Source of the DNA: BOG-908 sp963692875
GTDB lineage: Bacteria > Pseudomonadota > Alphaproteobacteria > Acetobacterales > Acetobacteraceae
Reading direction: 5' to 3'
Assembly (NCBI GenBank): GCA_965198755.1
Contig: OZ240673.1
Span: 2,418,001 to 2,482,000 of the forward strand
DNA: 64,000 nt
In this document: piece after piece, positions 7,690 through 16,826 of the stretch
Position numbering within the stretch: position 1 is the first letter of the stretch
Layout of the letters: each line of letters starts with the position of its first letter
Notes under the pieces: generated by a model
Database searches by the model: none
The model's input: the letters and a program-made list of their open reading frames with translations, nothing else
What the model was told of the DNA's origin: nothing
Made by a program: the position numbers and the translations under genes

Positions 7690-8475
7690 CTAATCCGGCA
7701 GGTGCATCTCCCCACTCGCATAGAGCACTGCCGAACCACGCAGATGAACCCGCTCGCCTGCCAGCCTGCACGTCATCATTCCGCCGCGCGCGCTCGCCTG
7801 GTGGCAGACCAGCGTCGTCTTGCGCAGCGTCTCGGCCCAGTACGGCACCACCTGTGTGTGCAGCGAGCCGGTCACCGGGTCCTCGTCGATGCCGTAGCCC
7901 GGTGCGAAGTAGCGGCTGGTGATGTCCGCCCCGTCCACGCCGCCGGCGGCGGTGACCGCGACCGCGCCGTCGAAACGCGCGGCGACCGTGGCCAGGTCCG
8001 GGCGCAATGCGGCCACCTGCGCGGGGCTCGCCAGCACCGCCACCAGTCTGGCGGACTGAACCACCTCCAGCGGTTCGGCGCCCAGCGCGGCGGCGAGGCC
8101 GTCGGGCGTGGCCACCCGCGCGAAGCTGTGGGCAGGGAAGTCCAGCTCGATCTTGGCGCCGGACACGGACGCGGTCAGCACGCCGGAGCGGGTGTGGTAG
8201 CGGAACGGGCCGGCCTGGCCGCGTCTGGCGAGCACGAAGCTGGTGGCCAGGGTGGCGTGGCCGCAGAGGTCCACCTCCACGGTGGGGGTGAACCAGCGCA
8301 GCCTGTAGCCGTCGGCTTCCGGCACGGCGAACGCGGTCTCGCTGAGATTGTTCTCTGCCGCGATAGTTTGCATCAGGGCGTCCGGCAGGGCGGCCTCCGG
8401 CAGCACCACGGCTGCGGGGTTGCCGCTGAAAATGCGGTCGGTAAACGCGTCCACCACCCAGTAAGCCAGCTTCAC
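7690..8475 (-). CDS. PhzF-family isomerase/epimerase
   Basis: Diaminopimelate-epimerase-fold protein of the PhzF family (261 residues). Seen motifs are the N-terminal VVDAFTDRIFSGNPAAVV, NNLSETAFAVP with the conserved catalytic-type Glu, CGHATLATSFVL, and the C-terminal GYGIDEDPVTGSLH. The GTG start at 8475 overlaps the thiD stop by 4 nt (GTGA), which fixes the start and shows translational coupling. The substrate is unknown; phenazine synthesis is not implied because no phz neighbours exist. Confidence 0.9.
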   Translation of the reverse strand: MKLAYWVVDAFTDRIFSGNPAAVVLPEAALPDALMQTIAAENNLSETAFAVPEADGYRLRWFTPTVEVDLCGHATLATSFVLARRGQAGPFRYHTRSGVLTASVSGAKIELDFPAHSFARVATPDGLAAALGAEPLEVVQSARLVAVLASPAQVAALRPDLATVAARFDGAVAVTAAGGVDGADITSRYFAPGYGIDEDPVTGSLHTQVVPYWAETLRKTTLVCHQASARGGMMTCRLAGERVHLRGSAVLYASGEMHLPD

Positions 8476-9275
8476 GCCTCGTCTCCCCTGTCCCATGCGG
8501 CGCCGTGGTCCAACGGGCCGGCGCCGGCCCCGAACCCCGGCGCGGTCTTGATGGCCGCCTGCACGTAGGCGCGCGCACGCACCACCGCGTCCTGCAGGCT
8601 CATACCTTGCGCCAGGCCGGCGGCGATGGCGCTGGCGAGCGTGCACCCCGTGCCATGCGTGTGGCGCGTGGCCTGCCGTGGCGAAGTGAACCTGACGACG
8701 CCCTGTGCCGTGGCCAGCACGTCGGTGACCACCTCCGCTTCCAGGTGCCCGCCCTTCACCAGCACGGCGGGCGCGCCGAGCGTGAGCAGCGCCGCGGCGG
8801 CGTGCTCCAGGTCGTCGACGGTCCGAATGGTGGTGCCGCAGAGGGCTTCGGCTTCCGGCACGTTGGGCGTGAGCACGCTCGCCAGCGGCACCAGCAGGCG
8901 TTTCAGCGCGGCGACGGCGCCTGGCTCCAGCAGCGCGTGGCCGCCCTTGGCCACCATCACCGGGTCGAGCACGAAGGGCAGCGCGGGGTAGTCAGCCAGC
9001 ACGCCGGCCACTGCCTCGATGGTGGCGGCGTCGCCCAGCATGCCGGACTTCACCGCGTCGGCGCCGATGTCGTCCAGCACGCGGCGCATCTGCAGGGCCA
9101 CGAAGCCGGGCGGGATGGTGACCACGCCGTGCACGCCGAGCGTGTCCTGCGCGGTGACCGCGGTGAGCGCAGTCGTGGCGTAGCCGCCGAGCGCCATGAT
9201 CGTCTTGATGTCGGCCTGGATGCCCGCGCCGCCGCCGGAATCCGACCCGGCAACGACCAGGACGCGGGGGGTCAT
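8472..9275 (-). CDS. thiD: Bifunctional hydroxymethylpyrimidine kinase / HMP-phosphate kinase
   Basis: Phosphorylates 4-amino-5-hydroxymethyl-2-methylpyrimidine and its monophosphate in thiamine synthesis and salvage. The 267-residue ribokinase-fold protein shows the N-terminal VAGSDSGGGAGIQADIKT, TAVTAQDTLGVHGV, LDPVMVAKGGHALL and the anion-hole motif HGTGCTLASAIAAGLAQG. It follows glmM, separated by repeat E5, and is coupled to phzF. No TPP riboswitch is visible upstream; the gap is filled by the repeat. Confidence 0.95.
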   Translation of the reverse strand: MTPRVLVVAGSDSGGGAGIQADIKTIMALGGYATTALTAVTAQDTLGVHGVVTIPPGFVALQMRRVLDDIGADAVKSGMLGDAATIEAVAGVLADYPALPFVLDPVMVAKGGHALLEPGAVAALKRLLVPLASVLTPNVPEAEALCGTTIRTVDDLEHAAAALLTLGAPAVLVKGGHLEAEVVTDVLATAQGVVRFTSPRQATRHTHGTGCTLASAIAAGLAQGMSLQDAVVRARAYVQAAIKTAPGFGAGAGPLDHGAAWDRGDEA

Positions 9276-9320
9276 GCAGACCGGCTTTCAGTTTGAGGGA
9301 TCGCTGAGTGAAGGCAAGGC

Positions 9321-9468
9321 AAGGCAAGCGGTTCTTTTTTGAAAAAAAGAACCAAAAAACTTTTGGTCCCGTCGGGTCTGCCGGGTTGAAGCGTGTCGTT
9401 CAACCGTCCGCGACAGCCGGGATAAAAGCTTTTTGCTTCTTTTTCTCGAAAAAGAAGCGCTTGCTTCC
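9321..9468. repeat. Intergenic repeat E5 (full length, subfamily i)
   Basis: F arm left (GCGGTTCTTTTTTGA...AAGAACC), AAAAAACTTTTG, interior GAAGCGTGTCGTTCA, CCGCGACAGCC, AAAAGCTTTTTGC, then R arm right ending GCGCTTGCTTCC. Its right end touches the glmM stop codon (9469-9471). It occupies nearly the whole glmM-thiD gap. Confidence 0.93.
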
Positions 9469-10833
9469 TTAATCCGCCGCCGCCGTCATAGCAGACGCCC
9501 GCTCGATCACCTCGCACAGCTCGGCCACCACTTGGCTTACGACCGCCTCGTCCTCGGCTTCCGCCATCACCCGGATCAGCGGCTCGGTCCCGCTCGGCCG
9601 CAGCAGCACCCGGCCATGCCCAGCCAGACGCGCCTCCACGCCGCGCACGGCCTCCTTCACGCGCGGGTCCGACAGCGGCTGGCCGCCGGCGAAGCGGACG
9701 TTGCGCAGCAGCTGCGGCAGCGGCGTGAAGCGGCGGCACACCTCGCTGACCGGGCGCGCCTCGGTCATCACGGTGGCCAGCACCTGCAGGGCGGCGACCA
9801 GCCCGTCGCCGGTCGTGGCGAAGTCCGACAGGATCATGTGGCCGGACTGCTCGCCGCCCACGTTGATGCCGGTCTCGCGCATGCGCTCGACCACGTAGCG
9901 GTCGCCGACCGCGGTGCGCTCCAGGCGTAGGCCTTCGGCGCCGAGGAAGCGTTCCAGGCCTAAGTTGCTCATCACGGTGGCCACCACGCCGCCGCCGCGC
10001 AGGCGGCCGTCGCGCGCCCAGGACTGGCCGATCAGGGCGAGGACCTGATCGCCGTCGATCAGGTGGCCGTGCTCGTCGGACAGCAGAACGCGGTCCGCGT
10101 CGCCGTCCAGCGCCATGCCGAGGTCGGCGCGGTGCGCCAGCACCTCGGCGCAGAGCTGGGCCGGCTGGGTGCTGCCGCACTCCTTGTTGATGTTGAAGCC
10201 GTCCGGGGTGACGCCCAGCGGGATCACCTCGGCGCCCAGCTCGGTCAGCACGGTGGGGGCCACGCGGTAGGCAGCACCGTTGGCGCAGTCCACCACGATG
10301 CGCAGGCCGTCCAGCGTCAGGCGGCGGGGGAAGCTCGCCTTCGCACTCTCAATGTAACGGCCGGCAGCGTCCTCCAGCCGCCGGGCGCGGCCGAGCTTGG
10401 TGGGTGCGGCCAGCCGGGCAGACAGGTCGGTCTGCATCAGCCGCTCGATCTCCAGCTCGGTCTCGTCGGACAGCTTGAAGCCGTCCGGGCCGAAAAGCTT
10501 TATGCCGTTGTCCTCAAAGGAGTTGTGGCTGGCGGAGATCATCACGCCGAGGTCCGCGCGCATGGAGCGGGTGAGCATGGCGATGGCCGGCGTGGGCAGC
10601 GGGCCCACCAGCATCACGTCCATCCCCGCGCTGGTGAAGCCGGCGACGAGCGCGGGCTCCAGCATGTAGCCGGACAGGCGGGTGTCCTTGCCGATGATGA
10701 CCTGGTGGCGGTGCTCGCCCCGGACGAACTGCAGGCCGGCGGCCAGGCCTACGCGGAGCGCGGTCTCCGGGCTCATAGCGCCTACGTTGGCGCGGCCGCG
10801 GATGCCGTCTGTGCCGAAGAGCTTGCGGGTCAT
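9469..10833 (-). CDS. glmM: Phosphoglucosamine mutase
   Basis: Converts glucosamine-6-phosphate to glucosamine-1-phosphate for UDP-GlcNAc, peptidoglycan and LPS synthesis. The 454-residue protein starts MTRKLFGTDGIRGRANVG. It carries the active phosphoserine loop MISASHNSFEDNGIKLFGPD, the metal loop LDGDADRVLLSD, sugar-binding GGEQSGHMILSD and phosphate-binding VLLRPSGTEPLIRVM. The ATG at 10833 is preceded by a strong AGGAGG, so the longer frame reaching into repeat E6 is not used. It lies downstream of folP, as in many proteobacteria. Confidence 0.97.
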   Translation of the reverse strand: MTRKLFGTDGIRGRANVGAMSPETALRVGLAAGLQFVRGEHRHQVIIGKDTRLSGYMLEPALVAGFTSAGMDVMLVGPLPTPAIAMLTRSMRADLGVMISASHNSFEDNGIKLFGPDGFKLSDETELEIERLMQTDLSARLAAPTKLGRARRLEDAAGRYIESAKASFPRRLTLDGLRIVVDCANGAAYRVAPTVLTELGAEVIPLGVTPDGFNINKECGSTQPAQLCAEVLAHRADLGMALDGDADRVLLSDEHGHLIDGDQVLALIGQSWARDGRLRGGGVVATVMSNLGLERFLGAEGLRLERTAVGDRYVVERMRETGINVGGEQSGHMILSDFATTGDGLVAALQVLATVMTEARPVSEVCRRFTPLPQLLRNVRFAGGQPLSDPRVKEAVRGVEARLAGHGRVLLRPSGTEPLIRVMAEAEDEAVVSQVVAELCEVIERASAMTAAAD

Positions 10834-10848
10834 TGGGGGTCCTCCTGA

Positions 10849-10992
10849 GGCAAGCAAGGAAGCAGTTCTTTTTTGAAAAAAAGAACCAAAAAACTTTTGC
10901 TTCCGCTGTCGCGCGCTCACCGGAACGATCCGCGACAGCCGAGATGAAAGCTTTTTGCTTCTCTTTCTCGAAAAAGAAGGCCTTGCCTTCGC
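10849..10992. repeat. Intergenic repeat E6 (full length, subfamily iii)
   Basis: F arm left, short interior (CCGCTGTCGCGCG ... CCGCGACAGCC), R arm right (TTCTCTTTCTCGAAAAAGAAGG) ending CTTGCCTTCGC. It fills the folP-glmM gap and abuts the folP stop (10993-10995). Confidence 0.92.
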
Positions 10993-11787
10993 TTAATCGT
11001 TACACTCATCTACCTTATCGTAGTCCGACAGTGCTTGCCAAACCCGCAACGCCTGCACGGTCTCGGCCACGTCGTGCACGCGCAGGATGGCAGCGCCCTG
11101 CATCGCCGCGAACAGGGCGGCCGCGATGGAGCCGGGCGCGCGGCGCAGCGGGTCCGGCTCGCCGCCGTAGGTGCCGATGAAGCCCTTGCGTGAGGCGCCG
11201 ACCAGGATGGGCAGGCCCAGCGCGTGGAGCTCGGGCAGGCGGCGGAGCACTTCGAGGCTCTGCGGCGCGGTCTTGGCGAAGCCAAGGCCGGGGTCGATTG
11301 TCAGCCGGGCGCGTGCGATGCCGGCGGCTTGCGCGCGGGCTATCGCGGCCGAGAGCTCGCCGATGATTTCGGGCATCAGGTCGGTGTAGACGGCGTGGGA
11401 CCGCATGGTCTGGGGCGTGCCGCGCATGTGCATCAGGACCACCTGGCAATCGCGGGCGGCCAGCGTGTCGAGGGCACGCGGGTCGTGGCCGAGGGCGGAG
11501 ACGTCGTTGACGATGGCCGCACCGGCGTCGAGCGCGGCTGCCATGGTGGACGCATTGCGGGTGTCGACGGAGAGGCGGGCGCCGGCTCGGGCGAGGGCGG
11601 CGATGACCGGCAGGACGCGGCGCTGCTCTTCGTCGGGGTCGACCGGTTCGGCCCCTGGGCGGGTGCTTTCGCCGCCGACGTCGATGATGTCGGCGCCGGC
11701 GTCGCGCAAATGAAGGCCGGCGTCGATGGGGTTACGGTGTAGGCCGCCGTCGCTGAAGCTATCGGGCGTGACGTTCAGCACCCCCAT
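10993..11787 (-). CDS. folP: Dihydropteroate synthase
   Basis: Condenses 4-aminobenzoate with dihydropterin pyrophosphate in folate synthesis (the sulfonamide target). TIM-barrel motifs are all present: VMGVLNVTPDSFSDGG at the extreme N terminus, IDVGGESTRPGAEPVD, DVSALGHDP, LTIDPGLGFAKT, ILVGASRKGFIG and the C-terminal LRVHDVAETVQAL. The family's conserved first strand is cut very short. The ATG at 11787 encodes the M of MGVLNVT, and a TTG at 11805 would add only six residues before repeat E7 begins. The repeat therefore appears to have trimmed or replaced the native 5' end. Confidence 0.92.
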   Translation of the reverse strand: MGVLNVTPDSFSDGGLHRNPIDAGLHLRDAGADIIDVGGESTRPGAEPVDPDEEQRRVLPVIAALARAGARLSVDTRNASTMAAALDAGAAIVNDVSALGHDPRALDTLAARDCQVVLMHMRGTPQTMRSHAVYTDLMPEIIGELSAAIARAQAAGIARARLTIDPGLGFAKTAPQSLEVLRRLPELHALGLPILVGASRKGFIGTYGGEPDPLRRAPGSIAAALFAAMQGAAILRVHDVAETVQALRVWQALSDYDKVDECND

Positions 11788-11800
11788 TACCAGGGGGCGG

Positions 11801-11934
11801 CTCAAGCGCTTCTTTTTTGAAAAAAAGAACCAAAAAACTTTTGACTCCGCTGTCGCGGCTCTTTCCGGCAAGCGCGCGACAGCGGAGACAAAAGTTTTTT
11901 GGTTCTTTTTTTCAAAAAAGAACTGCTTGCTTGC
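11801..11934. repeat. Intergenic repeat E7 (full length, F arm on both sides)
   Basis: Both ends are F-type hairpins around TTTTGACTCCGCTGTCGCGG ... GCGCGACAGCGGAG. It separates ftsH from folP: its right end meets the ftsH stop (11935-11937) and its left end reaches the folP start. It contains one GACTC (GANTC) site. Confidence 0.93.
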
Positions 11935-13857
11935 TTACCCCGGCTGAGGCGCCGGATCCAACCCAGGCGGCAGCGAAGAAGGCTTGGCGTTGGTCGTCGG
12001 GACACTGGCCCGACGCTGCTCCGGCGCCGGCTCGTCGACCACCTTGCGGATGACCGGCTCGCCGCGCAGCACGGTACGGATTTCCTCGCCGGACAGCGTC
12101 TCGTATTCCAGCAGGCCGCGCGCCAGGCGGTTCAGTTCTTCCTGGTGCTCGGTCAGCACGCTCTTCGACTTGGCATAGGCGGTATCGATGATCGACTTGA
12201 TCTCGACGTCGATCCGTTGCGCGGTGTGCTCGGACACGCTCTTGTTCTGCTGCACCGAGTGGCCGAGGAACAGTTCCTGGCTGTTGTCGCCATAGGCGAT
12301 CATGCCGAGGCTCTCGCTCATGCCCCATTCGGTCACCATACGGCGGGCCATGTCGGTGGCCATCTTGATGTCGCCGGACGCGCCGTTGCTGACCTTGTCG
12401 GCGCCGAAGGTGAGTTCCTCGGCGACGCGGCCGCCCATCGCCATGGCGAGCTGGGCCACCATCTTGGCCTTGCTGGTGGAGTAGCGGTCGCCTTCGGGCA
12501 GGCTCATCACCATTCCTAGCGCACGGCCTCGCGGGATGATGGTGGCCTTGTGGATCGGGTCGCATTCCGGCTCGTAGAGGCTGCAGATGGCGTGGCCGGC
12601 TTCGTGGAAGGCGGTCATCTCCTTTTCGGAGTCGCTCATCACCAGGCTGCGGCGTTCGGCACCCATCATCACCTTGTCCTTGGCAAACTCGAACTCGGCC
12701 ATCGCGACGACGCGCTTGGACAAACGGGCGGCCAGCAGGGCGGCTTCGTTGACCAGGTTGGCGAGGTCGGCGCCGGAGAAGCCGGGCGTGCCGCGGGCGA
12801 TGGTCTTGGGGTCGACGTCGCTGGCGAGCGGCACCTTGCGCATGTGCACGCGCAGAATCTTCTCGCGGCCGAGCACGTCGGGGTTCGGCACCACCACTTG
12901 GCGGTCGAAGCGGCCGGGGCGCAGCAGGGCCGGGTCCAGCACGTCCGGACGGTTGGTTGCGGCGATAAGGATGACGCCTTCGTTGCTTTCGAAGCCGTCC
13001 ATCTCGACGAGCATCTGGTTCAGCGTCTGCTCGCGCTCGTCGTTGCCGCCGCCGAGGCCCGCGCCGCGGTGGCGGCCAACGGCGTCGATCTCATCGATGA
13101 AGATGATGCAGGGGGCGTTCTTCTTGCCCTGCTCGAACATGTCGCGCACGCGGCTGGCGCCGACGCCTACGAACATCTCCACAAAGTCGGAGCCGGAGAT
13201 GGTGAAGAACGGCACGTTGGCCTCGCCGGCGATGGCGCGGGCGAGCAGCGTCTTGCCGGTGCCGGGCGGGCCCACCAGCAGCACGCCCTTGGGGATCTTG
13301 CCGCCCAGGCGCTGGAACTTCTGCGGGTCCTTGAGGAACTCGACGATCTCCTGCAGCTCGGTCTTCGCCTCGTCGATGCCAGCGACGTCCTCGAAGGTGA
13401 TACGCCCCTGCTTCTCGGTCAGCATGCGGGCGCGGCTCTTGCCGAAGCCCATGGCGCGGCCGCCGCCGGACTGCATCTGGCGCATGAAGAACACCCACAC
13501 GCCGATCAGCAGCAGCATCGGGAACCAGGAGAGCAGCGTACGCAGCAGCGGGTTCACGCCGTCGTCGTCGGGCTTGGCGACGACGCGGACGCCTTTGTCG
13601 GTCAGGCGCTGGAACAGGCCGGGGTCTTCCGGCGCGTAGGTCTGGAAGCCGTGCCCGTCGTTCAGCGAGCCGGCCACCGTGTGGCCCTGGATGGTGGCTT
13701 CACGGACGTGGCCGCTGTTCACCTCGCTGATGAAGTCCGAGTAAGCCATGGCGGTGGCGCCATGCTGTCCGCTGCCCGGCTGGAACAGGTTGAACAGCAC
13801 CACCAGCAGCAGCGCGATGATGACCCACAAAGCCAGGTTTCGGCCGAAATTGCTCAT
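11935..13857 (-). CDS. ftsH: ATP-dependent zinc metalloprotease FtsH
   Basis: Membrane-anchored AAA+ protease that degrades misfolded and regulatory membrane and cytosolic proteins. The 640-residue length is typical. TM1 is at residues about 8-26, then a periplasmic domain, and TM2 at 107-126. Walker A GPPGTGKT is at 196-203 and Walker B IIFIDEIDAV at 251-260. The second region of homology includes TNRPDVLDPALLRPGRFDRQ, and the zinc-binding HEAGH is at 418-422. The C-terminal tail is Pro-rich. The gene follows tilS and precedes folP, a common order. Confidence 0.98.
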   Translation of the reverse strand: MSNFGRNLALWVIIALLLVVLFNLFQPGSGQHGATAMAYSDFISEVNSGHVREATIQGHTVAGSLNDGHGFQTYAPEDPGLFQRLTDKGVRVVAKPDDDGVNPLLRTLLSWFPMLLLIGVWVFFMRQMQSGGGRAMGFGKSRARMLTEKQGRITFEDVAGIDEAKTELQEIVEFLKDPQKFQRLGGKIPKGVLLVGPPGTGKTLLARAIAGEANVPFFTISGSDFVEMFVGVGASRVRDMFEQGKKNAPCIIFIDEIDAVGRHRGAGLGGGNDEREQTLNQMLVEMDGFESNEGVILIAATNRPDVLDPALLRPGRFDRQVVVPNPDVLGREKILRVHMRKVPLASDVDPKTIARGTPGFSGADLANLVNEAALLAARLSKRVVAMAEFEFAKDKVMMGAERRSLVMSDSEKEMTAFHEAGHAICSLYEPECDPIHKATIIPRGRALGMVMSLPEGDRYSTSKAKMVAQLAMAMGGRVAEELTFGADKVSNGASGDIKMATDMARRMVTEWGMSESLGMIAYGDNSQELFLGHSVQQNKSVSEHTAQRIDVEIKSIIDTAYAKSKSVLTEHQEELNRLARGLLEYETLSGEEIRTVLRGEPVIRKVVDEPAPEQRRASVPTTNAKPSSLPPGLDPAPQPG

Positions 13858-13961
13858 TGCATCCTAGTCCCAAACGGACCGGCGGTCCGCGTTCAGCTCA
13901 AGCGACCCGATCGGCGGGTCCAGACGTGGCGCCGGAGACCGGCGTGAAACACTCGGCGGCT

Positions 13962-15395
13962 TCAGTCCCGCCGTTGACGAGGAACATGGTGCGCCAGCCC
14001 GGTTTGCGCATCCCCCATCCAGGCCGCCCCCGCAGCCGGCTCGCACGGAGAGAGCGTTACCCTAAGCAGGCCGTCTGTCCATCTTTTAGTATGTTTTGCG
14101 TCGGTAATGAAGTCGAGATGCGGCACGGCATGGAGGTCGCTGCCAACCCGCAGCGCTGGCAAGGTGCGCAACACCGCTTCGGGCAGGTGCGTCAGGTGGC
14201 GGATCCTGCTGACGTCGTCGCCCAAAGCGCCGAGGGACGTGCCGTCCGGCAGCGTGGCGCGCGCGCACAGACGGAACCTGCCGTCCCACAGCGCGCCGTC
14301 TTGCGCCGGCACGGGGGCTGCCATGGCGGCTGCCTCGCGCACCAGAAGCAGTACAGTGTCCGGGGCGCCTGGCTGCGGTGACCCGGAGCGGCCGGCCTGA
14401 TGCTGGCCGTGGCCGGGGGCATGCTGGTCCGACGCGTGGCTCCGCGCGCCCGCTTCATACCGCAGCCGACCGGCCGCCAGAAGCCTGACGCCGCCCAGCG
14501 TGGCGGGCCTGGGTGCTCCGGCCAGGCGCGCCAATGCCAAGCTGTTCGGCGGGTACGGCCGCCCGGACAGCGCGCGGATCAGCGCGCGCAGGCAGTCCGG
14601 CGGCACCGGGCCGGGAGAGAGCGTCGCAAACCCCTCCGGGTGGATGCAGGCGCGCTCTGCCAAGATGGCGGCGACGGCGTCGTCCGTTTCGGCGCGGTGC
14701 CGGCCGTGCAGCGCGGCCTGGCAAAGCAGCCCGGCGATGCCCGCGCCGCTGCCATCGGCGTCGCCGAGTTCGCGTCGCAGGCGGGTGCGCAGCGCCGGGC
14801 CCGAATTGTTGGACGGGTCCTCGATCCAACCGATTCCGGCCTGGCGCAGCGTGGCCCGCAGGCGGCCGGGAGCGATGCCCAGCAGCGGCCGGACGAGGCG
14901 GAGTGTGCTGCGCTCGGCGAGCAGCGGCATGGCGGCCAGGCCCGCGGGACCGCTGCAGGCACGCTGGCGCATGAGCACGGTCTCCGCCTGGTCGCCGGCG
15001 TGGTGGCCCAGCAGCAGGTCGGACAGGCCGAGCTGGGCGGCGGCTTGGGTGAGCGCCGCGTAACGGGCGGTCCGAGCGCGGGCGGCAAGACGCGGGCCGT
15101 GCTGCAGGCCATCGAGCGTGAGGACGTGCGAGGGCACGCCGAAACTGGCGAGGCGGCGGGCAGTGATGTGGGCCTCGTCGGTGGAGCCCGGGCGGAGGCG
15201 GTGGTCGACGATCAGCGCGGTGGGCTGGCCCCAGGTTTGCGTTAGCCAGGCGAGGCAGAGACTGTCGGCGCCGCCGCTGACGGCTACGGCGACGCGCTTG
15301 GCTTTGCCCCACGGGCCGAGAGGGGCCAGGAGGTGGTGGAACTCTTCGGATAGGAGCGGGGCGACTTGGGCTCTCCGCGGTTGGGAGGAAAGCAA
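13962..15395 (-). CDS. tilS: tRNA(Ile)-lysidine synthase
   Basis: Modifies C34 of tRNA-Ile(CAU) to lysidine so that AUA is read as Ile. The PP-loop ATPase motif VAVAVSGGADSLCLAWL is at residues about 35-51. LIVDHRLRPGSTDEA, LLLGHHAGDQAETVLMR and the substrate region GWIEDPSNNSG follow, then a C-terminal domain that is less conserved. The 477-residue length fits. The best start in frame is a TTG at 15395 lying in the left end of repeat E8. The family core begins only about 14 residues later, so the start is uncertain and may have been supplied by the repeat. Confidence 0.93.
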   Translation of the reverse strand: MLSSQPRRAQVAPLLSEEFHHLLAPLGPWGKAKRVAVAVSGGADSLCLAWLTQTWGQPTALIVDHRLRPGSTDEAHITARRLASFGVPSHVLTLDGLQHGPRLAARARTARYAALTQAAAQLGLSDLLLGHHAGDQAETVLMRQRACSGPAGLAAMPLLAERSTLRLVRPLLGIAPGRLRATLRQAGIGWIEDPSNNSGPALRTRLRRELGDADGSGAGIAGLLCQAALHGRHRAETDDAVAAILAERACIHPEGFATLSPGPVPPDCLRALIRALSGRPYPPNSLALARLAGAPRPATLGGVRLLAAGRLRYEAGARSHASDQHAPGHGQHQAGRSGSPQPGAPDTVLLLVREAAAMAAPVPAQDGALWDGRFRLCARATLPDGTSLGALGDDVSRIRHLTHLPEAVLRTLPALRVGSDLHAVPHLDFITDAKHTKRWTDGLLRVTLSPCEPAAGAAWMGDAQTGLAHHVPRQRRD

Positions 15396-15536
15396 GCAGT
15401 TCTTTTTTGAAAAAAAGAACCAAAAAACTTTTGTTCTCTAGGGTGCGCCGGGGTGAAACGTGTCGTTTCAGCTGTCCGCGACAGCCGGACCAAAAGCTTT
15501 TTGCTTCTTTTTCTCGAAAAAGAAGGCCTTGCTTCC
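15390..15536. repeat. Intergenic repeat E8 (full length, subfamily i)
   Basis: F arm left (AGCAGTTCTTTTTTGA), interior GGTGAAACGTGTCGTTTCAG, CCGCGACAGCCGG, R arm right ending GGCCTTGCTTCC. It fills the cpoB-tilS gap exactly, from the tilS start region to the cpoB stop (15537-15539). Confidence 0.93.
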
Positions 15537-16406
15537 TTACTTCCCGCATCCCGCCCGCTTCCGCGCGCCCGCCACGCTCGCCCTCGCCGCCCCCGGGAAC
15601 TCCACCGACAGCTTCGACAGCGCCTCGCAGGCGTCCCGGTTGTCGTTCAGCCCAATCAGCGAGTACGACACCCCGAGCAGCGCCACCGGTGCGGAGGGCG
15701 ATTTCGGCGCCCGATTGTAGGCCTGGTAGTAGTCCGCCGCCGCCGCCTTAAACTCGTGCTGGCCGCCTTCCGCGCGGGCCAGCAGCAGTTGCGCGTCGGT
15801 GCCGCGGGCGGAGCGGCTGGCGAGCACCTCGCGGGCGGCGGCTTCGGCGGCGCCGTAGTCGCGCCGGACGAGTGCGGCGTTGCCTTCGCGCAGGGCGAGC
15901 TCGGGGGTGCGGCGCACGGGCGGCGCGGCCGGGCGCGGCAGCGGCGGCCGGGAAGCAGGTTCCGCTGCGGCGTCGCTGCCGGCGCCGAGCCCGGCATCGG
16001 GCGGGTTGGCCGGCTGGCTGCCGCCTTGGCCGAGCTTGAAGGCGAGGTCGCTGACCTGCTTGGACAAATCGTCGTGCTGGCGCTGGAGCTGGTTGGTGAG
16101 GTCGTCCACCCGCCCCTGCAACTGGCGGTTCTGCTCTTCGAGGGCGGAAACGCGGACCACCAGTTCGGCCGCGGTGTCGCCGTATTGGCCGGGCGCGAGG
16201 GGCGCGCCCTGGTATTGCGGCGCGGCCTGGGGCGGGCCGCCGACCTGCTGGTTCTGCTGCATGGCCTGCAGTTCCTGCCGCAGCTCGGCGATCTGGTCCT
16301 GCAGGGCGATGCCCTCGCGCGTTTCGACCTGCGCCGAGGCCGCCATCGGCAGGCAGGTGGCGGCCGCGAGGAGGGCGGCGGTAAACGGCAGGATCGTCAG
16401 CTTCAT
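15537..16406 (-). CDS. cpoB: Tol-Pal system protein CpoB/YbgF (TPR coordinator of cell division)
   Basis: Periplasmic protein that coordinates outer-membrane constriction with septal peptidoglycan synthesis through TolA and PBP1B. The 289-residue protein has a signal peptide ending MAASAQV, an N-terminal coiled coil with Gln-rich repeats (about residues 30-130), a Pro/Ala linker, and a C-terminal TPR domain (LREGNAALVRRDYGAAEAAA; DAQLLLARAEGGQHEFKAAA; GLNDNRDACEALSKLSVEFP). The ATG at 16406 starts the signal peptide; the longer frame reads into repeat E9. In relatives it directly follows pal; here an S53 peptidase gene on the other strand intervenes. Confidence 0.9.
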   Translation of the reverse strand: MKLTILPFTAALLAAATCLPMAASAQVETREGIALQDQIAELRQELQAMQQNQQVGGPPQAAPQYQGAPLAPGQYGDTAAELVVRVSALEEQNRQLQGRVDDLTNQLQRQHDDLSKQVSDLAFKLGQGGSQPANPPDAGLGAGSDAAAEPASRPPLPRPAAPPVRRTPELALREGNAALVRRDYGAAEAAAREVLASRSARGTDAQLLLARAEGGQHEFKAAAADYYQAYNRAPKSPSAPVALLGVSYSLIGLNDNRDACEALSKLSVEFPGAARASVAGARKRAGCGK

Positions 16407-16570
16407 CTGAGGCACCTTAAAGGCGACGGGAGCGGCGCGCGGCGGGACAAGAACGGGTCCGCAAGCTACCCTCCGGACCCGAAGCTGTCGAACATCAGCT
16501 GCAATCCGGCCGTGCCGGCCCGTCGTCTCTTCCCGACGGCTATGAGCCCAACCGCCTTGGGTTTGACCGG

Positions 16571-16711
16571 TGACAAGCGAAGCAAGCAGTTCTTTTTTGA
16601 AAAAAAGAACCAAAAAACTTTTGTTCCCTTGGGCGCGCGTTGCAGAAACCTCCGCGACAGCAAGCCCAAAAGTCTTTTGCTTCTTTTCTTCAGAAAAGAA
16701 GGCCTTGCTTT
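16571..16711. repeat. Intergenic repeat E9 (full length, subfamily ii)
   Basis: F arm left, interior TTCCCTTGGGCGCGCGTTGC, TCCGCGACAGC, AAAAGTCTTTTGC, R arm with TTCTTCAGAAAAGAA, ending GGCCTTGCTTTCC. About 90% identical to E11 by eye, in the same orientation, and sharing flanking sequence beyond the core. E9 and E11 bracket the S53 peptidase gene as direct repeats. Confidence 0.92.
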
Positions 16712-16779
16712 CCTGCCGGACTTCCAAGGGTCAAGATCCAAGCCGTCGGTATGAGACCTGATTCCCTTGAGCCTAGAAG

Positions 16780-16826
16780 GAAGGCAAGGCCTGCTTTTTC
16801 GAAAGCGGCAAAACTCTGGTTGGCGA
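16780..16826. repeat. Intergenic repeat E10 (truncated arm)
   Basis: AAGGCAAGGCCTGCTTTTTC, then GAAAGCGGCAAAACTCTGG, is a decayed R-type arm without a partner. The rest of the stretch to the peptidase start (16827-17098) shows no convincing gene. Confidence 0.6.

Noticed and set aside
8472..9320. TPP riboswitch ahead of thiD
   Set aside because: No THI-box-like sequence (CUGAGA) in the right place; the gap holds repeat E5.
16571..16711. CRISPR array
   Set aside because: Copies are scattered over the window, are inverted repeats themselves, and there are no spacers or cas genes.
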